Below, piece by piece: positions 37,689 through 45,119 of a stretch of DNA of 64,000 bases. The translations under genes and the position numbers were made by a program. Within the stretch, counting starts at the first letter, position 1. Every line of letters starts with the position of its first letter. Origin of the DNA: an uncultured Bacilli bacterium. Lineage in GTDB: Bacteria; Bacillota_I; Bacilli_A; RF39; UBA660. Under the pieces are notes generated by a model that saw only the letters and a list, made by a program, of their open reading frames with translations, was not told the origin of the DNA and searched no databases. Where the stretch lies: NCBI GenBank assembly GCA_910579535.1, contig CAJTUR010000001.1, positions 30,911 through 94,910 on the forward strand. The letters are read 5' to 3'.

Positions 37689-37722
37689 AACCTCATAATT
37701 TCTTTATGGGGTTTTTATTTGT
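37689..37722 (+). terminator. Terminator after rpsI
   Basis: AACCTCATAA pairs with TTATGGGGTT (one G-T wobble) across a short loop and is followed by a T-rich run. Confidence 0.75.
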
Positions 37723-37851
37723 AATAATCTTTAATAAATTTAAGAAATAAAAAATGATTAATTCTTAGAAATGGTTTTTTTTGAAGAATGTTTTAGATGA
37801 AGTGACCTAAATTTTATTTTTTCATAAAATATTTTGAGGAGGAAATCTAAA

Positions 37852-37896
37852 ATGGCAAAAAAAATTGTAATTGATCCAGGACATGGAGGATACTGA
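37852..37896 (+). pseudogene. 5' fragment of N-acetylmuramoyl-L-alanine amidase, cut by the mobile element
   Basis: Behind a perfect GAGGAGG ribosome-binding site, ATG 37852 opens MAKKIVIDPGHGGY and then stops. This is the N-terminal strand of an Amidase_3 domain with its zinc-ligand His. The remainder lies 11.2 kb away at 49074. Joining the two at the shared ACATGGAGGA gives the continuous reading IVIDPGHGGTDPGTIANG, as in normal amidases. Only 13 codons of the original remain here. Confidence 0.9.
37881..37890 (+). other. attL core of the mobile element
   Basis: ACATGGAGGA, identical to 49074-49083. It lies in the codons for GHGG of the amidase. A 10-bp identity with a short common core fits large serine recombinase integration. 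Confidence 0.85.
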
Positions 37897-37944
37897 AAAA
37901 TCCAAAAATAAAAGAATGGCTATAAAGTAAGTAAATACAAGGAA

Positions 37945-37977
37945 ATTAAGGTACTTTGGTAGGAAAGTATCTTTTTT
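37945..37977 (+). repeat. Hairpin repeat copy 1
   Basis: ATTAAGGTACTTTGGTAGG followed by AAAGTATCTTTTTT. The arms AGGTACTTT and AAAGTATCTT pair, and a T run follows, so it is terminator-like. Copy 2 at 38355-38387 differs by one base; a shorter relative is at 39434-39458. Confidence 0.75.
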
Positions 37978-38001
37978 ATAGAAAATAATAAAAAAATATT
38001 G

Positions 38002-38007
38002 TATAAT
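38002..38007 (+). promoter_or_regulatory. -10 element before the tRNA
   Basis: TATAAT 9 nt upstream of the tRNA; no clear -35. Confidence 0.4.
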
Positions 38008-38015
38008 ACGAATAT

Positions 38016-38086
38016 GGGGATATAGTTTAATGGTAGAATAGTAATCTCCAAAATTAAAGATGTGGGTTCGATTCCCATTATCTCCA
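38016..38086 (+). tRNA. tRNA-Trp (CCA) carried by the mobile element
   Basis: Cloverleaf: acceptor GGGGATA/TATCTCC, D-arm with AATGGTAGAA, anticodon loop CTCCAAA (anticodon CCA), T-arm GTGGG-TTCGATT-CCCAT, discriminator A73, no encoded CCA. The anticodon stem has a G27-A43 mismatch and the acceptor one G-T pair. Overall very similar to Bacillus tRNA-Trp, but the A73 (Bacillus has G73, an important TrpRS identity base) and the mismatch suggest divergence. It stands inside the element, not at its end, so it is cargo and not the integration target. Confidence 0.8.
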
Positions 38087-38253
38087 TTTTTATTAAACTA
38101 GCAATTCTCGATTCCTTGGTGTCTATAGCAACACTAGTTTTGCCTATGAGTATTTCCATTATAATTGTTATGATAAATCTTATCATAAAGCTATTAGTTG
38201 AAAAGAAAGAGGGTACTATGATAACAATAAAAGGTGTAAACTGCAGTGTTTAT

Positions 38254-38341
38254 GTAGGTAACCTATATGTTGGTTGTTATTGTAAAGGATAGAGTTTTGT
38301 ATAGATTTGCAGTTGAGGTGTGAATCCTCTTACCTACACCA
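38254..38341 (+). other. tRNA-like sequence with encoded CCA end
   Basis: GTAGGTA (38254-38260) pairs perfectly with TACCTAC (38331-38337), followed by ACCA, and a GAGG-loop-CCTC hairpin precedes it like a T-arm (loop TGTGAAT lacks TTC). The middle of the 88-nt stretch does not fold into an obvious D-arm and anticodon arm. It overlaps a short ORF (ATG 38218 to TAG 38291). May be a degenerate tRNA or a tRNA mimic. Confidence 0.4.
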
Positions 38342-38354
38342 TTTTTGGGTATTA

Positions 38355-38387
38355 ATTAAGGTACTTTGATAGGAAAGTATCTTTTTT
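38355..38387 (+). repeat. Hairpin repeat copy 2
   Basis: 32 of 33 bases identical to copy 1 (37945-37977), 410 bp away in the same orientation. Together they bracket the tRNA and tRNA-like segment. Confidence 0.75.
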
Positions 38388-38420
38388 GATGGTATAATAT
38401 TTAATGATTTGGTGAAAAAT

Positions 38421-39422
38421 ATGTATTTAGATGAAGATAAAATAAAAGATTATAATTTTTTGATGTTATGTAATAACTATATCGTTAGTATTTTGGAACG
38501 AGCTGATTTAAAAAAATGGTCTGAAGAGAAGATAGATTTCAAAGATAAGGATAAAAAGAAACTTGATTCAAATAAGTATGATATTTTCTATTTTAGAAAT
38601 CATGGATATGCTACAGTAATAAATAAAAGTCTATATAAGCATATAATTTTTTCATTAATTTCTGATTATAATATCTATGTTAAAGATGCAATTGATTGTT
38701 GTTTAAAAGGTCATTTTAGTGTAGCATATACTCTTTTAAGGAAACCATTTAAGGATGATTTGTTTATGATAGAATTATTTTATGTTTCTGGCTATAGAAT
38801 AATTTCTAAGTTTGCAAATAGTTCTATAGAAAATTTTAGAATTGAGAGTTATTCTGAAAATGAAAAGAAAAAAGTATTAAGAAAGGTTTGTAAAAAGATA
38901 AATTTTTTTACTGCTAAAAAATTATACGACTTACGATATTCATCTAACTCATATGAAGGGTTAGAAAAATTTTGGAATAAAGCTATACACATAGTAACGA
39001 GTAGAAAAAATTATAAAACTGAAGATGCTAATTTCAATATGATATTTTATGATGATAATGTTGTAGCTGAGCAGATTACCTATATCTACAAAGTATTATG
39101 TTCTATTCAATTATATTTTATTGTTCTCATCTCAAACATTTTGTTAGAAGAACAATTAATAACTGAAAATGAGTATAATTTTAATATTAACAATTTGTTT
39201 TATGCTTTTTGCATTACTTTAGACAATTATAATTTAACATCTGAACAAAAAGATTCTTTAATATATGTATGCAAATATTGTGGTTGCCAAAATATATTTA
39301 ATCATGAACAATTTATGAATAATTATAATAAAGGAATTTTTAAGAGAAAATGCGGTAAGTGCAATAAGACTTATGAAATAAGAAAATTTGATTTCTATGA
39401 TTTTAAGGATAAAGTTAATTGA
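38421..39422 (+). CDS. Unknown protein with C-terminal zinc ribbon
   Basis: 333 aa from ATG 38421 (GGTGA ribosome-binding site; TTG 38409 is possible). Mostly helical; the C-terminus has CKYCGC...CGKCN, a four-Cys zinc ribbon (about residues 288-325). A stretch of hydrophobic helices around 235-255 (VLCSIQLYFIVLISNILL) may be buried. I do not recognise the family. It is the first protein of the element, between the hairpin repeats and the relaxase, and likely cargo. Confidence 0.65.
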   Translation: MYLDEDKIKDYNFLMLCNNYIVSILERADLKKWSEEKIDFKDKDKKKLDSNKYDIFYFRNHGYATVINKSLYKHIIFSLISDYNIYVKDAIDCCLKGHFSVAYTLLRKPFKDDLFMIELFYVSGYRIISKFANSSIENFRIESYSENEKKKVLRKVCKKINFFTAKKLYDLRYSSNSYEGLEKFWNKAIHIVTSRKNYKTEDANFNMIFYDDNVVAEQITYIYKVLCSIQLYFIVLISNILLEEQLITENEYNFNINNLFYAFCITLDNYNLTSEQKDSLIYVCKYCGCQNIFNHEQFMNNYNKGIFKRKCGKCNKTYEIRKFDFYDFKDKVN

Positions 39423-39433
39423 AAACTATTAGG

Positions 39434-39458
39434 AGATACTTGAAGAAAGTATCTTTTA
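39434..39458 (+). repeat. Hairpin repeat copy 3 (short)
   Basis: AGATACTT (39434-39441) pairs with AAGTATCT (39447-39454) and TTT follows. Same 3' arm as copies 1 and 2. Ends the zinc-ribbon gene. Confidence 0.6.
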
Positions 39459-39492
39459 TTATGCAAATTTAAGAAAGCGAGGAATGATATGT

Positions 39493-40773
39493 ATGAATTA
39501 TGGAATATTTAGAAGTCAACCAATAATGACTATAAATGATTTAGCACAAATAGGATCACACAATAAACGAGATAAAAAAGCCTATAAAAGTAATCCAAAT
39601 ATTAAATTAGAATTAACTAAAAATAATATAGAATTAGTACCCTTATCAGAAAAGTATGTTAAGGGTTTTAAATTGCTTGTAAAAGATTATGAAAAAGAAC
39701 ACAATGAACGAATGAAAACTGAACGACCTGAAAGAAAAAAGACCTTTAATGAAATGTTAAATAAATCTAAAAGTGTTGTAGCTGATGAACTCATGTTTAC
39801 TGCAACCCATAAATTCTTTGATAATATGAGTAATGATGAAATAATGAGATGGGCTGATACTTGTATGGATTTTGTTTACAACGATTTAGGTTATAAGAAA
39901 GAACAGATATTACACGCAACAATACACATGGATGAACTAACACCTCATATTCATTGTGTAGTTGTACCACTTGTTAAAAAGTTAGATAAAAGAACAAATA
40001 TTGAAAGATTAACTATTTCTAAAAAGCAATATATTAGAGATAATATTCATTTATCAGAATTACAAGATATTTATAATTTAAGATTAAGAGAAAATGGTTT
40101 CGAACTAGAACGAGGTATTAAGGGTAGTAATAGAAAACATGAAAAAGTAAAAGAGTTTAAGAAAACAACTAGATATTATGAAGATAAGGTAACCACTATC
40201 AATAAAAGTCTTGATAATGCTATGAATGAATTTGAAGAAAAAATGAAAACTACTAAAAATACTTTAATAGATAAAGAATATGTAAAAGTACGAAAAGATA
40301 CTTTTGATAGTATGAAAAATGTAATAAAAGAAACTAAAAAGATTATGGAATTTCAACCCAAAATGGAGCAATTATTTAATGAGGTAAATACTTTTAGCAA
40401 AAGTCATCAAACATTAGAAAAAGAAAATGCAAATTTACAACGAGAAGTAAAAGCACTTACTACTAGAAATCAAAACTTAACGAAAGAGAATAACCATCTT
40501 AAAGACTATTTAAAAGCCATTTTGGAGGCAATAAAGCACTTTTTTAGGGAATTACTACAAATTGGTAATGAACCTACAAAAGAAGTCACTACAACTGAAA
40601 TAAAAGACTATTTTGATAACAACGACTTTGATATGAATGATGTTGTTGAAATATCAAGAGGAACTACCAAAGAAGATGAATTATTTGATTATGTAAAAGC
40701 ACCTAGTTATTTAAAAACTAATAAAAAAGCTTATAACAATAAAGACAAGGAGGATTATGAGTTATCTTTATAG
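39493..40773 (+). CDS. mobV: MobV-family relaxase
   Basis: Mob_Pre/MobV relaxase that nicks oriT and pilots the strand during mobilization. 426 aa from ATG 39493 (GAGG 9 nt upstream; ATG 39484 is an alternative). The metal motif HMDELTPHIHCVVVP (HxDExxPHxH) lies at about residues 147-161. An N-terminal block with a conserved Asn/Arg pattern (GSHNKRDK...NPNI) precedes it. A long coiled coil covers about 285-345 (LEKENANLQREVKALTTRNQ). The pMV158-like nick sequence 4 kb downstream on the minus strand fits this enzyme class. Confidence 0.92.
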   Translation: MNYGIFRSQPIMTINDLAQIGSHNKRDKKAYKSNPNIKLELTKNNIELVPLSEKYVKGFKLLVKDYEKEHNERMKTERPERKKTFNEMLNKSKSVVADELMFTATHKFFDNMSNDEIMRWADTCMDFVYNDLGYKKEQILHATIHMDELTPHIHCVVVPLVKKLDKRTNIERLTISKKQYIRDNIHLSELQDIYNLRLRENGFELERGIKGSNRKHEKVKEFKKTTRYYEDKVTTINKSLDNAMNEFEEKMKTTKNTLIDKEYVKVRKDTFDSMKNVIKETKKIMEFQPKMEQLFNEVNTFSKSHQTLEKENANLQREVKALTTRNQNLTKENNHLKDYLKAILEAIKHFFRELLQIGNEPTKEVTTTEIKDYFDNNDFDMNDVVEISRGTTKEDELFDYVKAPSYLKTNKKAYNNKDKEDYELSL

Positions 40774-40795
40774 CAAAACTTACAAAATCCGAAAT

Positions 40796-40824
40796 TTGAC
40801 AAGATAGTGTAAATGTGATAAAAT
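40796..40824 (+). promoter_or_regulatory. Promoter of the HisRS cassette
   Basis: TTGACA (40796-40801, perfect), 17-bp spacer, TAAAAT (40819-40824) with TGA just before (extended -10). 31 nt upstream of the leader-peptide ATG. Strong constitutive-looking promoter. Confidence 0.8.
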
Positions 40825-40854
40825 TTAGTTGATTTTTGAAAAGGAGAGATTGTT

Positions 40855-40923
40855 ATGTTAAAAATTAATAATATAGTTAGACAACATCATCATAATAATC
40901 TGCACTTGTTAATACGACATTAA
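40855..40923 (+). CDS. Histidine-rich leader peptide
   Basis: 22-codon ORF: ATG 40855, stop TAA 40921-40923, behind AAGGAGAG at 40841-40848. Five of 22 residues are His: three consecutive CAT codons at 40885-40893, CAC at 40903 and CAT as the last codon at 40918. The sequence around the run is VRQHHHNNLHLL. Such runs are the hallmark of amino-acid attenuator leaders (his operon type). It precedes a terminator and, further on, a histidyl-tRNA synthetase gene, so its codons probably sense the level of charged tRNA-His. Confidence 0.85.
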   Translation: MLKINNIVRQHHHNNLHLLIRH

Positions 40924-41024
40924 AATTTGATCGTAGGCACAAGTGCTATTTGTGGTGCTTGTTGCCTGTATTAAATATAGAAATGAACTATACAGGTAAA
41001 TAAAATCTGTATAGTTTTTATTTT
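40902..41024 (+). promoter_or_regulatory. Transcription attenuator of the HisRS cassette
   Basis: Mutually exclusive pairings can be read. Segment A GCACTTGT (40902-40909, inside the leader codons) pairs with B ACAAGTGC (40939-40946). B GGCACAAG (40936-40943) pairs with C CTTGTTGCC (40958-40966, one bulge). C CCTGTAT (40965-40971) pairs with D ATACAGG (40990-40996). D ACTATACAG (40987-40995) pairs with E CTGTATAGT (41007-41015), followed by TTTTTATTTT: an intrinsic terminator. Ribosome position on the His codons would decide which forms. The exact order of switching was not folded. Confidence 0.75.
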
Positions 41025-41074
41025 AGGTAATTAGCATCACTTAAAAAATATTATATGAAAGAGAGATGCTAATT

Positions 41075-42550
41075 ATGGAAAGAAATATTATGATAGCTGG
41101 AAGCTATCCAACGATTATCACTAGTGGAGGAAATCCAAGAGTGAATAAAGATTTAATTGATAATATATTTTTAAGAAAATATGTATCTTTATTAGGAGAG
41201 TTATTAAAAGTAAAAGGAAATTTAAGTGATATTAAAATTGCATATATTGGTGGATATTCAAAAGAAGATAACATTAGTAGAGCAAAGCTATATATTAGTG
41301 CATATAACTATTATTTAAATTGTTTAGGATATGAATCATTAAGCAAAACCAATTTAACAGTAATTGATACTGATAACATTGATGAGGTATCAGAAAATAT
41401 TGAACAATGTGATTTATTATTTTTAGGAATTGGTGCTGATAGTAAATTTGCTAGTATTCTTTATGCATTAGAATCAAAAGGAATTAAATTTAATGAATTA
41501 ATAAATAATAAAAATATACTAATTTCTTCAATTTGCTCAGGGAGTGTAATGTCAGCAGAAAGAATATATGGAGGAAAGTATGACAATTATTACTATGGGA
41601 AAGATCCATACGAATATCCTTTAAATATTAGGTCACTAAGTATTAATCCTATTACCATGGAAACCGATTTTTGTCCTAATGATGCTACACTACAAAAAAA
41701 TGAAATATTTGTTGAAAACTATTTGAAACCAGATAGTAATAAATGTGTATTCTTTGCTTGCAAGCCTAATAGTTTGTTTTTAATAGGTGAAGATAAAATA
41801 TATTCATATGGAGAAATGTATTTGTTTGTTGATGGTGAATGTTTACAAATTGAAAATGAACTTGAGAAAGCAGATGTAACTGAGTTAGTTGCATTGGTTA
41901 ATGAGTATAATAAAGTAAAGAATAAAAGTAATATACTTAATAATGAGATGTTAACAGTCATTAAAAGTAAAGTTCAATCATTAGTAAAAATGAAAATTGA
42001 AGTTGAACTAAAATCAGAGAAAGAAAATATTGTTAATGAATTTGTTCAAAAAGAAGTTGTAAAGGATGAACAAAATAAAATGCGAGTAAATGAGTGGAAG
42101 CAAGCTTTAAAATCAAAATTAAATTATCTATTTAGTGAAGAAAATCTTGGAAATTTTGCAACAGACTTAGAATTACAAGAAAGATATAAAAGATTAAATG
42201 AAAATATTGTAGAAAGCTATAATGTTGGTAGATCTAAAGATTATTTAGAAGAGTTATATTTGAAAATGAATTTAGTTAGTTTAATTAAGGTGTCTTATAT
42301 TGATTATCAAGGTTACTATTCAGATTTTAAAGGTGATTTATACGATTTGCTTTGTGAATATATCTCAGTTAATAATAGACTTGTCTATTATTCGATAGAT
42401 ACATGTGGTTGTTTATTTTCTAACAGAGAATTAAAGAAAATATTAAATGTTATAAAAATCGAAAATATAAAAAGACCACAACAATTTATAAATTCTACTG
42501 AACAACAATTAAAACTTTTTAGAAGGGAGATTAAATATGAAAGAAGTTAG
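41075..42550 (+). CDS. S51-like peptidase with long C-terminal extension
   Basis: 491 aa from ATG 41075 (GAAAGAGAG ribosome-binding site). The N-terminal 250 residues resemble peptidase S51 (dipeptidase E/cyanophycinase type): start IMIAGSYPTIITSGGNPRVN, GIGADSKF strand, and nucleophile region ISSICSGSVMSAERI (consensus GxSAG). Candidate acid/His partners follow. The remaining 240 residues (about 255-491) are helical and charged with a CGCLF segment; I do not recognise them. The gene overlaps the S66 peptidase gene by 14 nt. A role in trimming or inactivating a peptide-like toxin is inferred from the neighbours. Confidence 0.75.
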   Translation: MERNIMIAGSYPTIITSGGNPRVNKDLIDNIFLRKYVSLLGELLKVKGNLSDIKIAYIGGYSKEDNISRAKLYISAYNYYLNCLGYESLSKTNLTVIDTDNIDEVSENIEQCDLLFLGIGADSKFASILYALESKGIKFNELINNKNILISSICSGSVMSAERIYGGKYDNYYYGKDPYEYPLNIRSLSINPITMETDFCPNDATLQKNEIFVENYLKPDSNKCVFFACKPNSLFLIGEDKIYSYGEMYLFVDGECLQIENELEKADVTELVALVNEYNKVKNKSNILNNEMLTVIKSKVQSLVKMKIEVELKSEKENIVNEFVQKEVVKDEQNKMRVNEWKQALKSKLNYLFSEENLGNFATDLELQERYKRLNENIVESYNVGRSKDYLEELYLKMNLVSLIKVSYIDYQGYYSDFKGDLYDLLCEYISVNNRLVYYSIDTCGCLFSNRELKKILNVIKIENIKRPQQFINSTEQQLKLFRREIKYERS

Positions 42551-43499
42551 ATTAATAGCTCCATCAATGAGTTTATCCGAAAACGATAAAGCCAAAATAT
42601 TAAATGCTGAAAAATATTTCAAAAGTTTAGGATATTCATTAACAGTAGGAAAATACATTTTTGATAAAGATACTTATTTTGGATGCTCTAGTATAAAAAA
42701 TAGAGTTGAAGATTTAATGAATGCATTTTTAGATAAAAATGTGGAAATAATCGTGTGTGCAGATGGAGGCTATAATGTAAATCAAATACTTCCATATCTG
42801 GATTATAAGATTATCAAACAGAATCCTAAAATAATTATTGGCTATTCTGATATTACAGCATTATTAATTGCAATTATGAAGAAAACAAATTTAACTACAT
42901 ACTATGGACCGATGTTAAGTGGTTTTAGTTCTGATAATGAATATACTCTACAATATTTTGAGAAAATATTAAAAAATAAGGATTTTATGATTCATTCATC
43001 AAAGGTAATATATGACTATAAAAAAGTAAATAATAAAATGGAAAAAGCTACTTTAAAAAATGATGGTATGATACCAATCCAAAATGGTGAATCTTTTGGA
43101 AAAATTATTGGTGGTAATTTATGCACTATCAACTTATTGCAAGGCACAGAATATATGCCCAATTTAAATGATAGTATATTGTTTCTTGAAGATGATGCTG
43201 ATGATTTTGGAAATGATGTATTTTTATTAGAATTTGATAGAAACTTAGAATCATTATTACAATTACCTAATTGCAAAATAAAAGGAATTGTTTTTGGCAG
43301 ATTCCAGTTATGTAGTAATATGACTATTGATAAGTTAAAAACTATCATTAAAAATAAGAAAAAGTTAAAAGATGTTCCGATTGTATGTGGAGCTGATTTT
43401 GGACATACAAATCCAATGTTTACAATTCCAATAGGTGCATATTGTAACTTGCAGATAAAGAATAATGATATAGAAATAAAAATAGAAATGGGGAAATGA
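42537..43499 (+). CDS. S66 peptidase, MccF/LD-carboxypeptidase family
   Basis: 320 aa. MccF-type enzymes cleave the peptide-nucleotide bond of microcin C7-like Trojan-horse inhibitors; others are LD-carboxypeptidases of wall recycling. All catalytic elements are visible: nucleophile Ser in IIGYSDITAL (about residue 104), Glu in ILFLEDDADD (about 218) and His in ADFGHTNPMFTIPIG (about 290). The N-terminal domain begins VRLIAPSMSLS. The LFLED/GHTNP form and the synthetase neighbour favour a MccF-like detoxifying role over wall recycling. Ribosome-binding site AGAAGGGAG lies inside the S51 gene. Confidence 0.9.
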   Translation: MKEVRLIAPSMSLSENDKAKILNAEKYFKSLGYSLTVGKYIFDKDTYFGCSSIKNRVEDLMNAFLDKNVEIIVCADGGYNVNQILPYLDYKIIKQNPKIIIGYSDITALLIAIMKKTNLTTYYGPMLSGFSSDNEYTLQYFEKILKNKDFMIHSSKVIYDYKKVNNKMEKATLKNDGMIPIQNGESFGKIIGGNLCTINLLQGTEYMPNLNDSILFLEDDADDFGNDVFLLEFDRNLESLLQLPNCKIKGIVFGRFQLCSNMTIDKLKTIIKNKKKLKDVPIVCGADFGHTNPMFTIPIGAYCNLQIKNNDIEIKIEMGK

Positions 43500-43500
43500 T

Positions 43501-44790
43501 ATGAAAATTCAAAATGTAAAAGGTGGCTATGATTTTTTACCTAAAGAACAAAGAATCAGAAATTATATAAATGATACATTAAGAAAAATTTTTGAAGAGT
43601 ATGGATATAATCCAATTGAAACTCCACTACTATGTTACTATGACATTTTAAGTGATAAGTATGATGAGGATAATGATATATTAAATGAGATTTATAAATT
43701 AAGTGATCAAGGGGAAAGACAATTAGGATTAAGATACGATCTAACTGTACCTTTTGCAAAATTTATTGCATTAAATAAAAATAAAATAAATATACCATTT
43801 AAACGCTATGAAATAGCAAAGGCTTTTAGAGATGGACCTATTAAGGTTGGAAGGGATAGAGAATTTACGCAATGTGATGTTGATGTTGTTGGTTTATCTG
43901 GGCAAATGATAGAAGCTGAATTGATGACCTTATTTACTAGAGCATTTAAAGAATTAGGCATTGATATTATTATCAAATATAATAGTAGAAATTTGATGAA
44001 TGGTTTGATTCTAGAATGTGGTGTTGATGAAAATTTAGTTTCGCTAGTTACTACCAATATTGATAAGTTGGAAAAAATAAGTAAAGATGAATTTAAAAAT
44101 AATTTACTTAATATTGGATTAAAAACACAACAAATCGACTTACTTTTAGAGTATTTTAGCTTATCCTTATGTGAATTAAATAATAAGTTTGAAACTACCA
44201 AAAATGAAAAAATTATTTTGGGATTAGATGAATTAAATCAATTAACAAGTTATTTAGAAGCACTAAATATTAATGATTTATGCATATTTGCATCATCATT
44301 AGCAAGAGGACAAAATTATTATACAGGTAATGTATTTGAAGTATATGAAAAAAATGGAAAAATAACTTGTAGTATAGGTGCAGGTGGAAGATATGATAAA
44401 ATGATTACTAATTTTATTGGTGATGGTAATGAATATCCAACAGTAGGAATAAGTTTTGGCTTATCATCAATTTATGAATTACTAAAAGATAAAGAAATGT
44501 TTGAAAATGAATCTAATGTAGACATTTATATAATTCCGATGGAAACAAATCTTGAAAGTTTAAAATTAGCAAATAATTTAAGAGATTTAGGGTACAAAGT
44601 TGAAATACAAATGCAGAATAAAAAATTAAAGAAAAGTCTAGACTATGCTAATAGAGAAAATATTCCTTATGTAATTATATTAGGAGAAGATGAATTATCT
44701 AAAGGAGAGATTGTTATTAAAAGTATGTTGAATAATAATGATATTGAGTTATCATTAAATGATTTAGAAAAAATAAAACAATTTATTTAA
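43501..44790 (+). CDS. hisS: Histidyl-tRNA synthetase (second, element-borne copy)
   Basis: Class II synthetase, 429 aa, complete. Motif 1 region VKGGYDFLPKEQ..RNYI, motif 2 KRYEIAKAFRDGPIKVGRDREFTQCDVDVVG-like (about residues 101-130), HisA motif ARGQNYYTGNVFE (about 269-281), motif 3 GAGGRYDKMI..PTVGISFG and a C-terminal anticodon-binding domain. The motif 2 form (YEIAKAFR ... REFTQCD) resembles archaeal/eukaryotic and HisS2-type enzymes more than the usual bacterial FRYERPQKGR form, so it is clearly divergent. It starts 1 nt after the S66 gene stop. Most likely a resistant replacement of the host HisRS. Confidence 0.92.
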   Translation: MKIQNVKGGYDFLPKEQRIRNYINDTLRKIFEEYGYNPIETPLLCYYDILSDKYDEDNDILNEIYKLSDQGERQLGLRYDLTVPFAKFIALNKNKINIPFKRYEIAKAFRDGPIKVGRDREFTQCDVDVVGLSGQMIEAELMTLFTRAFKELGIDIIIKYNSRNLMNGLILECGVDENLVSLVTTNIDKLEKISKDEFKNNLLNIGLKTQQIDLLLEYFSLSLCELNNKFETTKNEKIILGLDELNQLTSYLEALNINDLCIFASSLARGQNYYTGNVFEVYEKNGKITCSIGAGGRYDKMITNFIGDGNEYPTVGISFGLSSIYELLKDKEMFENESNVDIYIIPMETNLESLKLANNLRDLGYKVEIQMQNKKLKKSLDYANRENIPYVIILGEDELSKGEIVIKSMLNNNDIELSLNDLEKIKQFI

Positions 44791-44802
44791 TACTATGGAA
44801 AG

Positions 44803-44846
44803 CCGAAATCCAAAAGAAACTTCGTAACTAATGGATTTCGGTTTTA
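44803..44846 (+). terminator. Terminator of the HisRS cassette
   Basis: CCGAAATCCA (44803-44812) pairs with TGGATTTCGG (44832-44841); TTTT follows. Perfect 10-bp stem with a 19-nt loop. Confidence 0.8.
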
Positions 44847-44927
44847 ACTAACTTTTAGACAAGTTAGTAACACACTACGATATTGGCAAGCCAATAACGA
44901 TGTGTGCCAAGGGAATTTTCCCTTTGG
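44847..44927 (-). other. oriT: Candidate oriT with pMV158-type nick sequence
   Basis: The minus strand reads TAGTGTGTTA at 44877-44868, the conserved nick sequence (TAGTGTG/TTA) of pMV158-family MobV relaxases. It is set between inverted repeats: ACTAACTT/AAGTTAGT (44847-44854/44861-44868), CACAC...GTGTG with inner TATTGGC/GCCAATA (44871-44906), and CCAAGGGAA/TTCCCTTTGG (44907-44927). A MobV relaxase is on the same element. Confidence 0.75.
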
Positions 44928-44938
44928 AAACCCTAGAA

Positions 44939-44987
44939 GCAACTTATATTGCAAAGTTTCACAATGTAATATAGTTGCCTTTTTATT
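44939..44987 (+). terminator. Hairpin with T run after oriT
   Basis: GCAACT plus ATATT pairs with AATATAGTTGC (44968-44978), then CTTTTTATTT. From here to 45070 no gene is visible. Confidence 0.55.
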
Positions 44988-45070
44988 TCACTATCGCTAC
45001 ATAAAAAGAAAAAGATTATCGCTGCGTTCATTTGCTAAAGCAAACAAAACGCACCCCACCTTTTTATAAA

Positions 45071-45119
45071 AAAAATAGTCTAATCGCTAATCTTACGAAA
45101 AGCGAAAAGACTATTTTTT
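45071..45119. terminator. Bidirectional terminator
   Basis: AAAAATAGTCT (45071-45081) pairs with AGACTATTTTT (45108-45118), with an inner TCGCT/AGCGA pairing. T runs on both strands. It overlaps the stop of the minus-strand membrane gene. Confidence 0.75.

Noticed and set aside
38016..38086. tRNA-Trp gene as the integration target of the element
   Set aside because: The recombinase is a serine type and the 10-bp end repeats lie in the amidase gene; the tRNA is internal.
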